This document shows, one piece after another, positions 21,143 through 32,299 of a stretch of 64,000 nucleotides of DNA. The DNA lies in the NCBI GenBank assembly GCA_947471745.1, contig CANJKZ010000010.1, forward strand, positions 3,211,501 to 3,275,500, read 5' to 3'. Position numbers and translations under genes: made by a program. Under the pieces are notes generated by a model. That model was not told where the DNA came from. It saw only the letters and a list, made by a program, of their open reading frames with translations, and made no database searches. Numbering within the stretch: position 1 is the first letter of the stretch; each line of letters starts with the position of its first letter. This DNA comes from Closterium sp. Naga37s-1. Taxonomy: Eukaryota; Streptophyta; Zygnematophyceae; Desmidiales; Closteriaceae.

Positions 21143-21525
21143 TGTCATGGTTTTAATTGCTAATTAGCGTAGGCAGTGACAATATAAAACCATGACAGAT
21201 TACAGTAGTGAGTAGAGTTACAAATGAGGTCAAGGAAGCCGTGCAGTCAAGGCGGGGGAAACGAGGAGACGTAGCGAAAGTAGGTATCCGTTGTGGAGCA
21301 ACGGTAACCCGACCCCACTACTTAGGCAAGCAACCGAAGTAGGTTCAATTGCTTGCTTGTTTGTTTCCACTCTTAGCAAAAAGACCTGTTCCTAGCTACT
21401 CCCTGGTGCTGCCTTCGCAGAGGAGCCAACCACAGCAAGCCCAAGTTGATTGTTGCCCCCGAGTGTGGTCGTCAGTCAGCCGAGTTAGGTCTTCCTAGCC
21501 CAGATCTAGTGGCTAGGGACTTACA
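21143..21525 (+). repeat. Terminal repeat A2 of G1
   Basis: 383 bp with no difference from A1 that I can see, hairpin included. It is followed not by target DNA but by B2. Confidence 0.9.
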
Positions 21526-21659
21526 AGTGGGAAAGGCAGAGCCCAAGCCCCAAGGCTTGGGGAGGGAACTGAGGAACTTGATGGGTTGATGAGACATAGC
21601 AAGGAGGCCTGGAGGACAGCACAGACACACGAAGGCAGAGGAGAAGAAAGATTCCGACA
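21526..21659 (+). repeat. B2 repeat, true 3' end of G1
   Basis: A copy of B1 (one G/A difference). It ends ATTCCGACA directly before the ACAT target copy. A2 and B2 meet at ...TTACA|AGTGGG; the short CAA shared with the upstream edge of B1 is a possible template-switch or deletion microhomology. Confidence 0.88.
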
Positions 21660-21663
21660 ACAT

Positions 21664-22312
21664 CGCCTTCGCCTGCAGCAAGTTGGGGAGCGGCCTCACG
21701 GTGAGGAGCGACCAGCACTGGCGCGAGGTCGACCGCTGCCTCGCCTACCTCGCCAACATACGTGACACCGCCCTGGAGTTCGGCGGTGGACCTGCGTCGC
21801 TGGAGCTGGTCGGCTATGTGGACGCTGACGACACCGGTGACAAGCAGAACAGGACGAGCACTGGCAGCTACGTGTTCGTCTACGGAGGGGCCGCAGTCTC
21901 CTGGTCGAGCCAGCGCATTAAATGCGCGACGCTTTCGTCGACCGAGTCGGAGTACGTGGCGGCCACCGAAGCCGGCAAGGAGGGACGCCGCCTTCGCTTC
22001 CTTCTTGCAGAGTTCCGGCAGCTGGACGCCGGGAAGCCGACTGTCCTGCGAGTGGACAACAAGTCGGCCATCACGGTCGCTGAGGGCATGGGGTTGACAG
22101 GCAACCTCAAGCACATGGAGCGGCGACAGGCCTGGCTGCAGCACATGGTGAAGCGCGGGAAGTTCTCGCTGCAGTACATCCCGACCGCTGAGCAGCCGGC
22201 CGATTTCCTGACGAAGGCGCTGCACTATCCGGCCTTCAACCGGTGCTCCGTCGCAATCGGCCAAGTGCGCCTGGCCGACGTGGGCGACGGTGACGACGAC
22301 GTGCAGCAGTAG
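21664..22312 (+). pseudogene. Copia C2 polyprotein, RNase H part
   Basis: It resumes the C2 frame after G1 and encodes copia RNase H: VGYVDADDTGD, the SSTESEYVA region and LRVDNKSAI, ending with PADFLTKAL and a stop at 22310-22312. About 130 bp of untranslated sequence with a purine tract leads to the 3' LTR. No stop is seen in this part, so the only lesions of the C2 frame besides the two insertions are the two upstream TAG codons. Confidence 0.88.
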
Positions 22313-22441
22313 GTGCCATGCCCTCTTGCATGGCTGGTGCGGTGACCGGCGTGCTGTGTGTTGTGTGCACGCCGCTGAGCTTTTTCTCCGAGCTGTACTG
22401 CCGTGTGGGCTGGGGGCCCAAGCGTGAACGCGGCAGGGGAG

Positions 22442-23497
22442 TGTCAACGGGAGTGTTGTTAGGCCCCGTCCTCGCTTGGGCGGAGCCGACCTCGTGGTCG
22501 GATGTGCAGGGGTTGCAGCCGACCTGCAGCAGTGGGCACGGGGGCCACTGCAAGGGCGCCGAGCTGGAGGGCGCCTGGTTGGAGGGCGCCGGGTGGAAGG
22601 ACGCCATCCTGGACGCCTGGTTGGCGCCCTGGACGCCTGGATGGCGTCCTAGGAAGCGGGACGCCGACCTAGGCGTCGATACGACTACCCGGGCGCCTGG
22701 ACGTCGTGGATGCCTGCACGGCGCGCTGAGGGCCCGGACGCCGACCTGGGCGTCCTGGGGACCCGGACGCCGACCTGGGCGTCTGGTCGGCGTCCTGGGA
22801 GGCTGGACGCCGCCCTGGATGTCTGGAAGGCGTCCCAGGCGTCTGGACGCCGACCTGGGGGTTTGGACGGCGTCCTGGGCGCCTGGACGCCGAACTGGGG
22901 ACGCCGGGCATTGGTGGCCGGCTACAGACTGCGCTGGTCGACCAGGCGTGGGTGCCCGGTCGACCGGGATACCCGGGCAACGTGTGCGAGTGTCTGCGAG
23001 GCTGACCTCGGGGGTGGTATCTCGAGGTCGACGTGGCTGGTGGGCGCAGTCGCTGGCGTGGAGTCTGCCAGGCGTCTGCGCTGTGCTCGTGACAAGGTGT
23101 GGAGCGCCAACCAGCTGCGCGCACCTGCGAAGCATATGCACCGTTGTCCTGCGGGTGCAACGCTGTGCAGCCGACTTGCTGCAGCGTTGGCACAACATGG
23201 ACTTGCACGTTGGCGAACCGCGGCTCTGCAACGCTGGAGCGGTGCGAGCGCTGCTGCGCTGGAGCGCGGTTGACCGTGCTGCGCTGGAGGTCGACCAGCA
23301 GCCTAGCTAGCTCTGATGTAGTCAGTGTTGCCAATGTTGTTCCAACCATTGTTGTCAATCTTTGCTAGTGAAACTCTTGCAAAATCTCCCCGTGAATGTG
23401 CAAGCAGAGAACACACAAGCAAACGACTAAGGACCAACGAACGCAGAGATCACATGAGCACCCGTGCCTAGCCCGTAGTCTAGCTCCCGTTGCAGCA
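22442..23497 (+). repeat. 3' LTR of copia C2
   Basis: 1056 bp, TG...CA. It is clearly diverged from the 5' LTR: many transitions, a changed block near 22740-22800 and an insertion near 23200. Confidence 0.85.
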
Positions 23498-23906
23498 GTG
23501 ATCATGACTTGTTATGAATGCCTTCGTCCCCCTTTTATTCCAGGCAATCAAGTCAGCATCCCATGGGAACAATCTGAAGCTGAGTGGTCTCCACAAAGGC
23601 CTCTTAGACGACATCAGCATTGACTTGTCCTATAGTTGGGGCTACAGTGCGGAGGGCATGAAACACCTCTTCAGGCTGCCACGGCTGGAGACACTATACC
23701 TCAGCGGCACAGAAGTCTTAGACGATTTCTTGGAAGGCATTGGGTTCGTGACCAGTCTCAAAGGCCTCTATCTATGGGGGACCAATGTGACCGATTCTAG
23801 TCTGGCGCAGTTGACAGCTCTGTCCTCTCTTAAAGAGCTGGAGCTTCCTGAATGCATGGTCTCAAATGCTGGCATGGTGCATGTGGGGACTCTGACAGGG
23901 CTTGAG
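23498..23906 (+). repeat. 409-bp direct duplication, right copy
   Basis: It starts exactly at the C2 3' edge and repeats 6813-7221 with two differences. The gene continues past it without interruption (GAGAAACTTGACC). Confidence 0.9.
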
Positions 23907-23975
23907 AAACTTGACCTGACGTACATGGCAATCACGGATGATGGGCTGCAGCACCTGACTGCCCTGACCAAGCTG
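23544..23975 (+). CDS. LRR exon (complete copy) of a coiled-coil/LRR gene
   Basis: A 144-codon, phase-0 exon between acceptor TTCCAG|GCAATC and donor AAGCTG|GTGAGC. It encodes about five LRRs (LPRLETLYLSGTEV, VTSLKGLYLWGTNV, LSSLKELELPECMV, LTGLEKLDLTYMAI, LTALTKL). Such repeats make a curved protein-binding surface; no other domain is attached in this window. Its natural upstream partner, the coiled-coil exon at 6225-6758, is now 17 kb away across C2, and the following exon could not be identified. Confidence 0.7.
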
Positions 23976-26040
23976 GTGAGCTTGTTGGTGATGCTGTGCA
24001 AAGGCGGATAGGCAGGTCGGCTGGCCGCCAGGACGAGGTTGCTTCGTGACGGTGGTGTTCACAGGTGGATATGCAGGCAGGTAGGGAGTGATGGTGGAAA
24101 GGGAGGTGAGGCGAGGGAAGAGTTGACTGTGACGGTCTTGGGGAGACTGAGGAGAGATATGGAGGCAAGGGGTGTGAAGAGTGAGGGGGGGCATGCATGT
24201 GGAGGAGTGGGGCATGGAATGGTGGTTGTGCACTGCTCAACTTGCATGCTGCAAAAAAATACGAGAATGGTCAAGTGGAACTCTTGCCTTGCAGTTGGAC
24301 AGCAGCAGGTGCAGGGCTGGTTGGGCAAGATACCACTGTGTGCATGGGGGGAGTTGCATAGGAGTTGCCTGCCAGGGATTTCTTCTTATGGGCGGCAGGG
24401 AGTGATGCGGGACTGTTTGGTGCAGGGCTGGTTGGGCAAGAGACAACTGTGTGAATGAGGGGAGCAGCATAGGAATTGCCTGCCTGGCATTTATTATAAT
24501 AGAGGGGGCAGCGGTCATCAGCAGGGCGGACGGGAAGGGGAATGGTATGGGGAAGGAGAGACGTAGCAGGAGGGGAAGGGGAGGGGAGGCCGAGGGGAAG
24601 GGGAGTGGAAGCTGGGGACAAGGGCGGGCAAGAAAGCGCAGCAGCAGTGGTGGCACTGGCAGCAGTGGCATCAGCAGCAGTGGTGGCAGCAGTGGCAGCA
24701 GCCATGGCAGCAGCAGCAGCAGCGGCGGGTGAGGGTTGAGATCAGGAGTGAGTAACGTCTCGCATGGCTGCATGAGGAGAGCTGCATAAGAAATGCCTGG
24801 CTGTTTGGGTGCTGGGTGTACAAATGCCTTTCTGAGGAGAGGGTATAGTGTGTATGAAGGAGATTGCAGTCTTGTAGAGCATTGCTTCAAGTAGCAAAAC
24901 CTTAGCACGATTTGCATGATTGTTATCCTTTAATGGTACTGCTCTGATGGTACCCATCACACAATGCGAGATGGCATGGCAGTCACGTATGCTGGGAGGA
25001 ACTTTGATCTTTCCTGCTGCCAGTTTTTTCATGCACGAGGATCTGTGCACGCATATTGGGGCGTAGGTGGCAGGTATTGATGATTGGAGAAAAGAAGGGA
25101 GCATGTGGGCAAGGCTTCGCCTGTGCAATACTCGATGGCCTGGTGCACATGCAAGCTAGAATACCGTATGCTCCACCTCAGTCTTTTGTCAAATTCGGAA
25201 TGCTCTAGTCTATGGTAATCTTAATCCATCTACCACATTCGATTTGTATCATGACATAGGCATGTACACATGTGACATGTGCAGCAGCAGCTTGCTATGC
25301 TCGATGACTCTTGGTTGGCTAAGCTGGTGATTGGCAGGCACAATCCATGGAACAGAGGGCAGGTATGAGGCAAACATGGGCCTGTACCTGACCTGGATGA
25401 GAAAGGGTAGGAGTCACCGTGCTGCTGCTGCATCACCCTCCCACATGGCCCATTCACCGACAAGCAGAAGGAAAGTAGGAGATGGGAATATTCCCTTTCA
25501 GTTGATCTGGTTTTCACCATTGGGTTGCAAGCAGCTCTCTCTCCTGTGTGCTGCCAACTCTCGCATTGATTGGCTTCAGAAAACATGGCTGATATACTCC
25601 ATCTGAAGCTTTGATCTACATGACAGTATCCGCATGACTGCACCTCCTCACTACAGCCACACTCCACTAGCTCCATGCCCTCCCCATGGTTGGTTACTGT
25701 CAACTCAGGTCCTGCTTCGGTGTGGAACCCATCTGTATCCCTCTGAGCTCGAGGGCGTTATGCTTGACTGGGTGAAGGGCAGGCATGAGTGAGGGACATG
25801 CAAGAGAGGAAAGGGACTGAGGAAAGTGAAAGTGGTACAGAAACGACACTGGAGTGGGATGCATGATATGTGATGAGGTAAGAGATGGCATATGGGATAA
25901 AGTGTAGGATAAGTCAAGGGATGAGGCATGGGATAAGTTATGGGATGAAGCATCACTAGAGTTCCTGATAGGACAAATAAACATGGCTGCTCAGTAAATC
26001 TATGTTATTCTCGTCACAAAATGATGATTTTTTTATAAGT
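23976..26040. other. Non-coding or unrecognised sequence after the LRR exon
   Basis: No exon can be called with confidence. There is a loose repeat of about 110 bp (GTGCAGGGCTGGTTGGGCAAGA at 24309 and 24421, with a weaker relative of its second half near 24770) and a CAG/GGC-rich tract at 24640-24730. It may be the next intron of the LRR gene or intergenic sequence. Confidence 0.4.
24640..24730. repeat. AGC/GGC-rich trinucleotide tract
   Basis: Imperfect CAG/TGG/CAT triplets ending in a purer (AGC)n block before GGCGGG. Confidence 0.75.
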
Positions 26041-26164
26041 AGGGATTACATCTAGCCATCTTGGTTCTGACCACGCCCCACGCATCACCTTATGGCGAGG
26101 TGACTGCCAGATGCAAGCAAGGGGAGATAGAGGGAGGCCAGGGGAAGAGATGGTGGAGTTGTGA

Positions 26165-26440
26165 CCGCAAGGAAAGACGAAGTGGCTCCCCTGTGCTGCA
26201 ACTCATCCACCTCCTCCTTATGTGCAACTCATTCCTCCCTCCCATAACGGCCAACTTGTGCCGCAACTCATCCACCTCCTCCTTATGTGCAGCCATCTCG
26301 TCTCTCACTGCTGCCAGCACTGCCTCTTTGACCACGTCAATCAGTGTACCCATCACTCTCTCAGCCATGTGTTCCAACGACCCCCAATCCAACGACTGAT
26401 TCTTGCGTTCAACCGCCTCTTTTAATGCATCCAGTAAAAG
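26165..26440 (-). CDS. Possible coiled-coil exon on the minus strand
   Basis: On the minus strand an open frame reads LLDALKEAVERKNQ, then LEHMAERVMGTLIDVV and VRDEMAAHKEEVDELRHKLAVM, a plausible amphipathic coiled coil. The plus strand shows a duplicated stretch of about 57 bp (AACTCATCCACCTCCTCCTT twice), which repeats the EEVDEL part in another frame. No start, partner exon or family is recognisable, so this may be a gene relic. Confidence 0.25.
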
Positions 26441-28322
26441 CCTGCGTTAGAAGAGGGCCACGCGCCGTAAGAGAAACGGCAAAAAGGTGTAAAAGGGGAG
26501 GCCAAGAGGAGGAGCGGCCAGAAAGGAGTAGAAGTCCGAAGGGCAACAAAGGTGAGCAGAGACTGCCAGAAAAGGACACCGGCGCAAATGGTTGCAGCAA
26601 GGCAAGGCAGAAATGAATGTGAAGGGGGTGAAGAAGACATGCAAACTTAGGTTCATGAGGGGGAAACGGGTGGTGATGTGAAGTGATTCACTCGTACTCA
26701 TGAGCCAGGAAGGACTCGAATAGTGGGAGGAGAAAGTTAGTGACAGTAGAGATGTTCTGAAAGAGTGAAATGGAAGCACACCAACAAGCGAAGATAAAGA
26801 AGGGAGAAGATAAGCTCATTGGAGAGATATAAAGGATATAGGTGGGGCTGGTAGGCAGGTGGTGGAGAGCAAATGAACTGAGCTGAACGAGCAGAGCATT
26901 AAAGACCCAGGAACAACACTGCTTTTGAATAGGCACTTGCAGTGCAAGAGAAAGGAGGGAAAAGAAAGGATTCGAAAACCATAGGCAGGGAGGCCTTATT
27001 AATTTCGATTTTTTTCACAGACATAATGACACTCCCTCAACACCTTCACATCATTATAAGTAGGTAAGGTAAGGCTTGCAAAACTGGCAGCAGAACCAAC
27101 AGGAACAGGCCAGAACAGAAACGAATGCAAGAATATGAAGGGAAATATGGCATGCTGCACAAGGTGAAAAGCTCAGCCCAGCCTGCATGTCATGGAAAGT
27201 GCAATTGTGGCTCTGCCAGCTCTTCTCCTTACCACAGTCAGGTAGGCGAGAGAAGCCGGAGCGAGCACACAACCAGGGGATCTGATTGTAGAGGGCGAGG
27301 GATAGCAGAAATGGTAGTGAATACCATATTACGAGTGAGAAAAGTCCCGAGCGGTGCATTGGCCGTTTGAGGTGCTCTTTGCGCCGAGACGGACGAATCG
27401 TGAAGCCGACTAGCAGCATGGCTTGACATTCAATTCGGCTTTCAGTGAGTTAATCGGCTCGAGACGATGGGGCTGATCGGAAACCAGTTTACACTTCTAG
27501 TTTACACTTTCCAAGTCAGGTCTGACGCACTCAAGGCACCCGTTCTTCAAGGCTCCTCGGCTGGCTGGGGCTGGAGGAGAGCGTGAGACATGCCAAATCC
27601 CTCCACCCGGTGGATTATACCAGGAGGAGGTCCAGACAGGGTGGGTCGCAAGTCGCAAGGCTCGTGGCGAGCCTGGCAGCTTTCTGAGAGCCTGCTCGGC
27701 TTGCGCATTATATTCAAGCCACATGTCGGACACACACACAGTTTGGCTCGCAGCGAGTCAGGCTCAGCTCGACAGTACTCACGCATAGAGCCAAAGTCGA
27801 TCCAGGCCCTAAGTTACAAAAAGCGAGCTCAAACGAGCCTTATTCGACCCGGTCAGCCATTGCTCACGCATAGACCACACCACACCAGTGTATTATGGTA
27901 TGGACCACATCACATGCATCACAAAAATGTGTGCGTCTGGAAATCATCTGACCATTTTTTTTTAAGCAAGTTTTCAAAAATCGTTTGACAATCATCCTGG
28001 AATCATCTATATATCATTTGTATATCATTTTTGTTGGACCAAATGCTTTGCTGATGTTTTAGTAATGGTTTTGCAATGTTTTCAATAGAATGTTTGTCAG
28101 ATGTTAATTATTGAAACAATAATAAGGTTGAAAAAAGTGTGTTTTATAATCCAACTAGGTTATGGTTTATCGACGTAGATGCAATTTAATATGCATCACC
28201 AGATGAACCTATTGAGCATGTTCACATCAGAGTCTCTGCAGCACGGGACAACATGCACTGCAAAAAATTGAATTATGCTACCAAAAACAAGCTGAAGGGA
28301 GAACAAGTCCAGTTTCAGAAAC
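26441..28322. other. No gene recognised
   Basis: Only short frames, with A/T-rich stretches at 27950-28200. Nothing recognisable on either strand. Confidence 0.5.
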
Positions 28323-28401
28323 GGTCCACTCCGAGATTTGAACCCGGGTCCGTCCACACGAGAGCCGAATATCGTAACTCACTGCACTACAACGACTGCC
28401 T
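28323..28401 (-). tRNA. tRNA-like sequence (probable pseudogene or SINE head)
   Basis: On the minus strand a T-arm-like CCGGG-TTCAAAT-CTCGG with a B-box-like GGTTCAAATCT is followed by an acceptor-like AGTGGACC, and a D-arm-like TAGTGCAGTGAGTTA lies at the expected distance upstream. The 5' side does not supply a matching GTCCACT acceptor strand, and the anticodon stem is poor, so it is unlikely to be a working tRNA. Confidence 0.3.
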
Positions 28402-28734
28402 CGAAATAATATTTTAATTTTACAGTACGATCTCAACGCGCACAACCCCAACCAGGCCAGAAATCTCTCCAACCAACCAAATTCGCCTCATTCAATCCAG
28501 CTCAGCATACCACTTTGTTCAACCAATCAAAGCCGGCATTGCATCCACCTCAACAAAATCCAGCCCAACCACCACCACTTGTGCCAACTAACCAACCCCA
28601 TCCACACCACCTCCCTGCACTCTACCCGTTACGCTTGCACAGAAAAGGTGAAGTGGGGTCTCATTTTGTTATTCTAGAGTGGCTGTGACTGATTTTAGTT
28701 TAGTTCTTCCTTAGCACGTTTTCCAATCTCGTTA

Positions 28735-28824
28735 TCTCAACCGCCGCCATAGTCTCAACCGTTGCCATTGTCTCAACCGTCGCCGTAGTTTCAACTGTCG
28801 CCATAGTCTCAACCGTCCCAGTAG
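28735..28824. repeat. 18-bp tandem repeat, five units
   Basis: Degenerate units of the type TCTCAACCGTCGCCATAG. Confidence 0.85.
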
Positions 28825-28854
28825 CTCGTTATTTTCTGCAATTGCCTCGAGTGC

Positions 28855-29240
28855 GCCTAATTGGCTGTGTGTCTCTCCCCTCGTGCACTCCGTTTACTTT
28901 GTGTAGGTGTGTGCTCTGTGGTAAGTGTGCTTTCCTCGTTTAAATTCCTCTTGATCAACATATGCAGGTCGAAGCCCAGGTCGCGCTGTTTTCTGATTAA
29001 GGTCACGTTAGATCCTTCTCTGTATTAGCGGGAATTGTTATCTAACGAATGTCGTTGGCTGTGTTTCTACTATCATGCAGTCCGTTTACTTAGTGAGGCC
29101 TTGTGCTCCGCGGTGCATATCTTTCTCCGCGTTTTAATTCTTTGTTATCCCCGTGTGCAGGTCGCGCGGTTTCCTTCAAGAAAGCGCTAGTTCCTACTCT
29201 TGCGCTTATCCGAACTGCTAGCTAATGAAACGCTTTCGTT
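28855..29240. repeat. Diverged tandem duplication of about 190 bp
   Basis: TTGGCTGTGT...CTCCGTTTACTT...TGCAGGTCG occurs at about 28861 and again at about 29050, with clear divergence. Confidence 0.6.
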
Positions 29241-29969
29241 TTTGTTCGTTTATTTCGTTGGCAGGCGGTTTTATATTTCCTAATAATCTCCGGTTTCAAC
29301 CACTCCTTTTTCTGGTAAACATTCAATTTACATGTCACTGGTTTAAATTTCATGGCTAACTCTTATGGTGAACTGCAAGGGTTGCTTGGTGATTTGCAGT
29401 AGGTGCTGTCTTCGGCCAAGACCATGCCCAAATCATGTATAAGGCGTAGATCACCCCCGGCAATAGGCGAGAGTAGTTCTAATTCTTTTTATCTGCCATT
29501 GTGTTATGGATATATTTTACATAATGTTGGCGTTTCTACTAATGGAAAATCTGAACCCAATCACACAAGAATCATGAATTGTTAAAATTAATAACGTTTG
29601 TGGAATGTCCAATTATAAACAGTATGAATTCAACATACAAACTCACTAAAGAGTAAAATGCAATGAGATCTAATCTCCAAAATCACTTCGGGAAAACTTG
29701 TATTAAACTTCAGTCGAAGGTATTCAAGATGCAGCTTTGAACAGAGAAGCATTGCAGAAGCATTTGAAAAGCATTCGACAAAGCATTTGGAAAGCGTACT
29801 ATACTTTCTCAAAAAAGCGTTCGAAACAATACGTTTATAAATCATTCGACAAAGCTCCAGAGCAACTCTTTTCATCGGCTTTCTGGACGCAGGATTTTTG
29901 TGATGTGCTATGCTATGTATGTCAAGTCTCACACAGGCAAGAGAATTGTTGGCCGGGTCACAAATAGGC

Positions 29970-30290
29970 TACGTCAATATGAGGCTAGCCACACAGGTCA
30001 TCCCACCAGAAGCTAGGACAGTCACAGGCTAGTTGACATATAGGCTTCGTCACCCACACGCCCTAGGTCACAGGCAAGGTCATGCACAGGATATGCCAGT
30101 CACAGTCCAGGAAAGCTATAGGCCACAGGTTAGATCAGTCAAGAGCTAGGTAAGCCACATGGTATGCCCATAAAAAATCTAGGTCACACATGGACTAGGT
30201 AAGTTAAAGCATTGTACATTCAGGGGTTAAGTCACACAAGCTAGTTCAGTCACAAAGCTAGGTCAGTCACACAAGCTAGGTCAACTGGCT
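29970..30290. repeat. Degenerate short repeat, AAGCTAGGTCAGTCACA type
   Basis: Irregular reiterations of AAGCTAGGTCAGTCACA-like words with variable spacing. Confidence 0.6.
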
Positions 30291-30619
30291 GGCTGAGGAA
30301 CAACTAATTTCTTCCCCCAATATTTTGCGAATCGCCGTTTTCTCAGGAAGAGTCGCGGAAAAACAGAACACTCTATATTCAGATCGGTAACTTTCCCCCA
30401 TTTCATTGACCACCCTCAAGCACACCTTACTGCATCTACCTGCTCAACGAATTTTGTCCGCACAAATCTGCTGCATACATTCTCTCAGGAAAATCTCTAC
30501 AACAACTACCCTCCTTCCCCTAATACATGCACGTAGACTAACTATATTCCTGTCAAAGGAAGAAGAGAGGAAGAGTATAGTTAGGGGGTCAGGAGGTCAC
30601 CTGTATATTCATCAACAGT

Positions 30620-30930
30620 CCTCATAAGATAGGTCAGTCAAAGGAGTAGTCCCTCGAGAGACAGGTCGATCAGAGGCAAATTCGCTCGTAACAATAGGTC
30701 AGACAGAGGCAGATTCCCTCATAAAACAGGTGAGTCAGAGGCAAAGTCCCTCATAAAAAAAGCCAATAAGAGACTAGCCCCCCCACAAGCTAGGTCAGCC
30801 AATGATAATGAGAGGCCAGGTTGGTTACAAGCTAGGGATCGCACAAAATAGGCCAGTCGTACAAGTTAAGTCCAAACAGAGGTTAGGTCAGTCACAAGCT
30901 AGGTCACGCACGCCTTAGAGGTTGGGTCAG
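30620..30930. repeat. Second block of the degenerate TAGGTCAGTCA repeat
   Basis: The same core words (ATAGGTCAGTCA, CAGGTGAGTCAGAGGCAAA) as the block at 29970-30290, separated from it by about 330 bp of other sequence. Confidence 0.55.
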
Positions 30931-32299
30931 TCACGCGACAGCGTGACCGCCAGAACCAGGCCGAAGGGAATTAGCACGAAATGACGCCTGGTGTGATTAT
31001 ACTCAAAATCGATGCAAGCGAGACGGTACGTAACTTGACGTGTCACATCGGGCTCTGACACAACTACAAGCACCACGGTTCGTTGTGATGCTTACAATGC
31101 GGAAGACCGAGTCCAGGAACGGAAAAGCGAGACTCAGGAGCCGAAAGAAAAATCGTACCTTTATCTAGGGTTTCCCGGACTATGGCGTTTCCGCGGCTCT
31201 CGGAGTGACTGGGAAGCGCCGAGAAGACAGGATACGAGCGGCAACGAGTGACGCGGCCGTTGTACGGCTGCGATACTTCGTATCACCTCGTCTAATGATG
31301 GGGCAATACTATGGCGTCTGTCGCGTCGCGTGCTTGGCAAAAGGCGGGTAATTCGGGTATTAGAAGGGGTCCGAAATTGTGACTTGTGTCACAGATCGGC
31401 ACGACCCTGTTTCTCGATAATGACAGAGGTTGCAACATGTGAAGTGACTAACAGGTAACTGAGCCTCGCTGTTGCGACTGTAACAAAATTCACAATTGTC
31501 TTCCCCCAGTTTTCGCTGTTGTCGCGAATATCCAGTTCAATTCGCTCAATGTCGAAGTGGATATTTTCCTTTCACGAACGTTTGCGCTTGTCGAACACAT
31601 TGAGCAAACCAGATTTGTAATCCTGTGTCACTTCAACCTTGAAGAAACACCTCCTTGGTGTCGATCTCTAACGGCCATCTGCATTCATGACCATATCCAA
31701 ACGACATGACAACGTTTGGATAGAGCATCGCAGTCAGTCCACTCGACGACCGGCTAGACAAACTGCGCGAAATGCGGAATCCACCTCTATTCGTCATTCC
31801 ACGCAACGTTACATCTTTCCCACCCTTCCCCATTTCCAGCCAGTGGCACCGCAATGCTGACGCTGGCCAAAGTCACCGTGACCCGCGCAGCTTCCAGGTC
31901 CTCCCATTACACCTCGCCTCGCAGCGTCGCGTTCGTGAGAAACTAACCTTCAGCGACGTCGCTGCCACGCGGCGCTCTGCCCAGGCGCTGCTCCCAACAG
32001 GTATTTGAGCTGATTCCACTCGCACGGTTTAGCCGTTCAAATGCTGCGCGGATTTAGTCCACAGCGCCGTTCGTGCTCACCTTACAATTACTCGACTCCC
32101 TAACGCATAGCTCGGAAACCTATAGGATTAGGTAGTAAGGTTACCGTATGATGATCCGAAGGCAGATTGTGTGCTGTTCTTCTTGTTCCATTCTGGCTCA
32201 CGCACACCAGTGACGTCTCGCGCGCGCACCTGCCGTTACCCTTGGCGATCCGGCGGCGAGCGCAGCCGTGTTGCTGTCGCAGCAGCGCAGTTGTCCGCA
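30931..32299. other. Region upstream of the CofD-like gene
   Basis: No coding feature recognised. It presumably contains the promoter and 5' leader of the gene that follows, but no core promoter element can be assigned with confidence. Confidence 0.4.

Larger units (their letters stand above)
14340..21659 (+). mobile_element. Ty3/gypsy element G1 carrying a DNA methyltransferase domain
   Basis: The inserted unit begins TGTCATGG and ends ATTCCGACA. It is flanked by ACAT at 14336-14339 and 21660-21663; removing the insert and one ACAT restores the C2 frame as RPD-I-AFACS. Layout: A1 (14340-14722), gag, protease-DNMT-RT-RNase H-integrase, B1 (21007-21140), GC, A2 (21143-21525), B2 (21526-21659). 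A1 and A2 look identical; B1 and B2 differ at one position. It is therefore a recent insertion. The layout is not the usual LTR-internal-LTR, because a copy of the internal 3' end follows the second long repeat. Confidence 0.9.
7222..23497 (+). mobile_element. Ty1/copia element C2 with two nested insertions
   Basis: The element begins TGTCAACGGG and ends GTTGCAGCA, with LTRs of 1027 bp (5') and 1056 bp (3') and a purine tract (GGCAGGGGAG) before the 3' LTR. Removing the two nested elements and one copy of each target duplication restores a single gag-PR-INT-RT-RNase H frame interrupted only by two TAG codons. The two LTRs differ by many substitutions and several indels, more than the 409-bp flanking duplicates differ from each other. 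It lies within the coiled-coil/LRR gene in the same orientation. Confidence 0.9.

Noticed and set aside
14340-21525. Ordinary LTR-internal-LTR gypsy ending at the second 383-bp repeat
   Set aside because: The bases after 21525 (AGTG) do not match the ACAT left flank, while those after B2 do, and only that boundary restores the copia frame.
6813-23906. 409-bp target-site duplication made by a single integration
   Set aside because: Integrase staggers are a few bases, and LTR divergence is larger than duplicate divergence. Kept only as a remote alternative.
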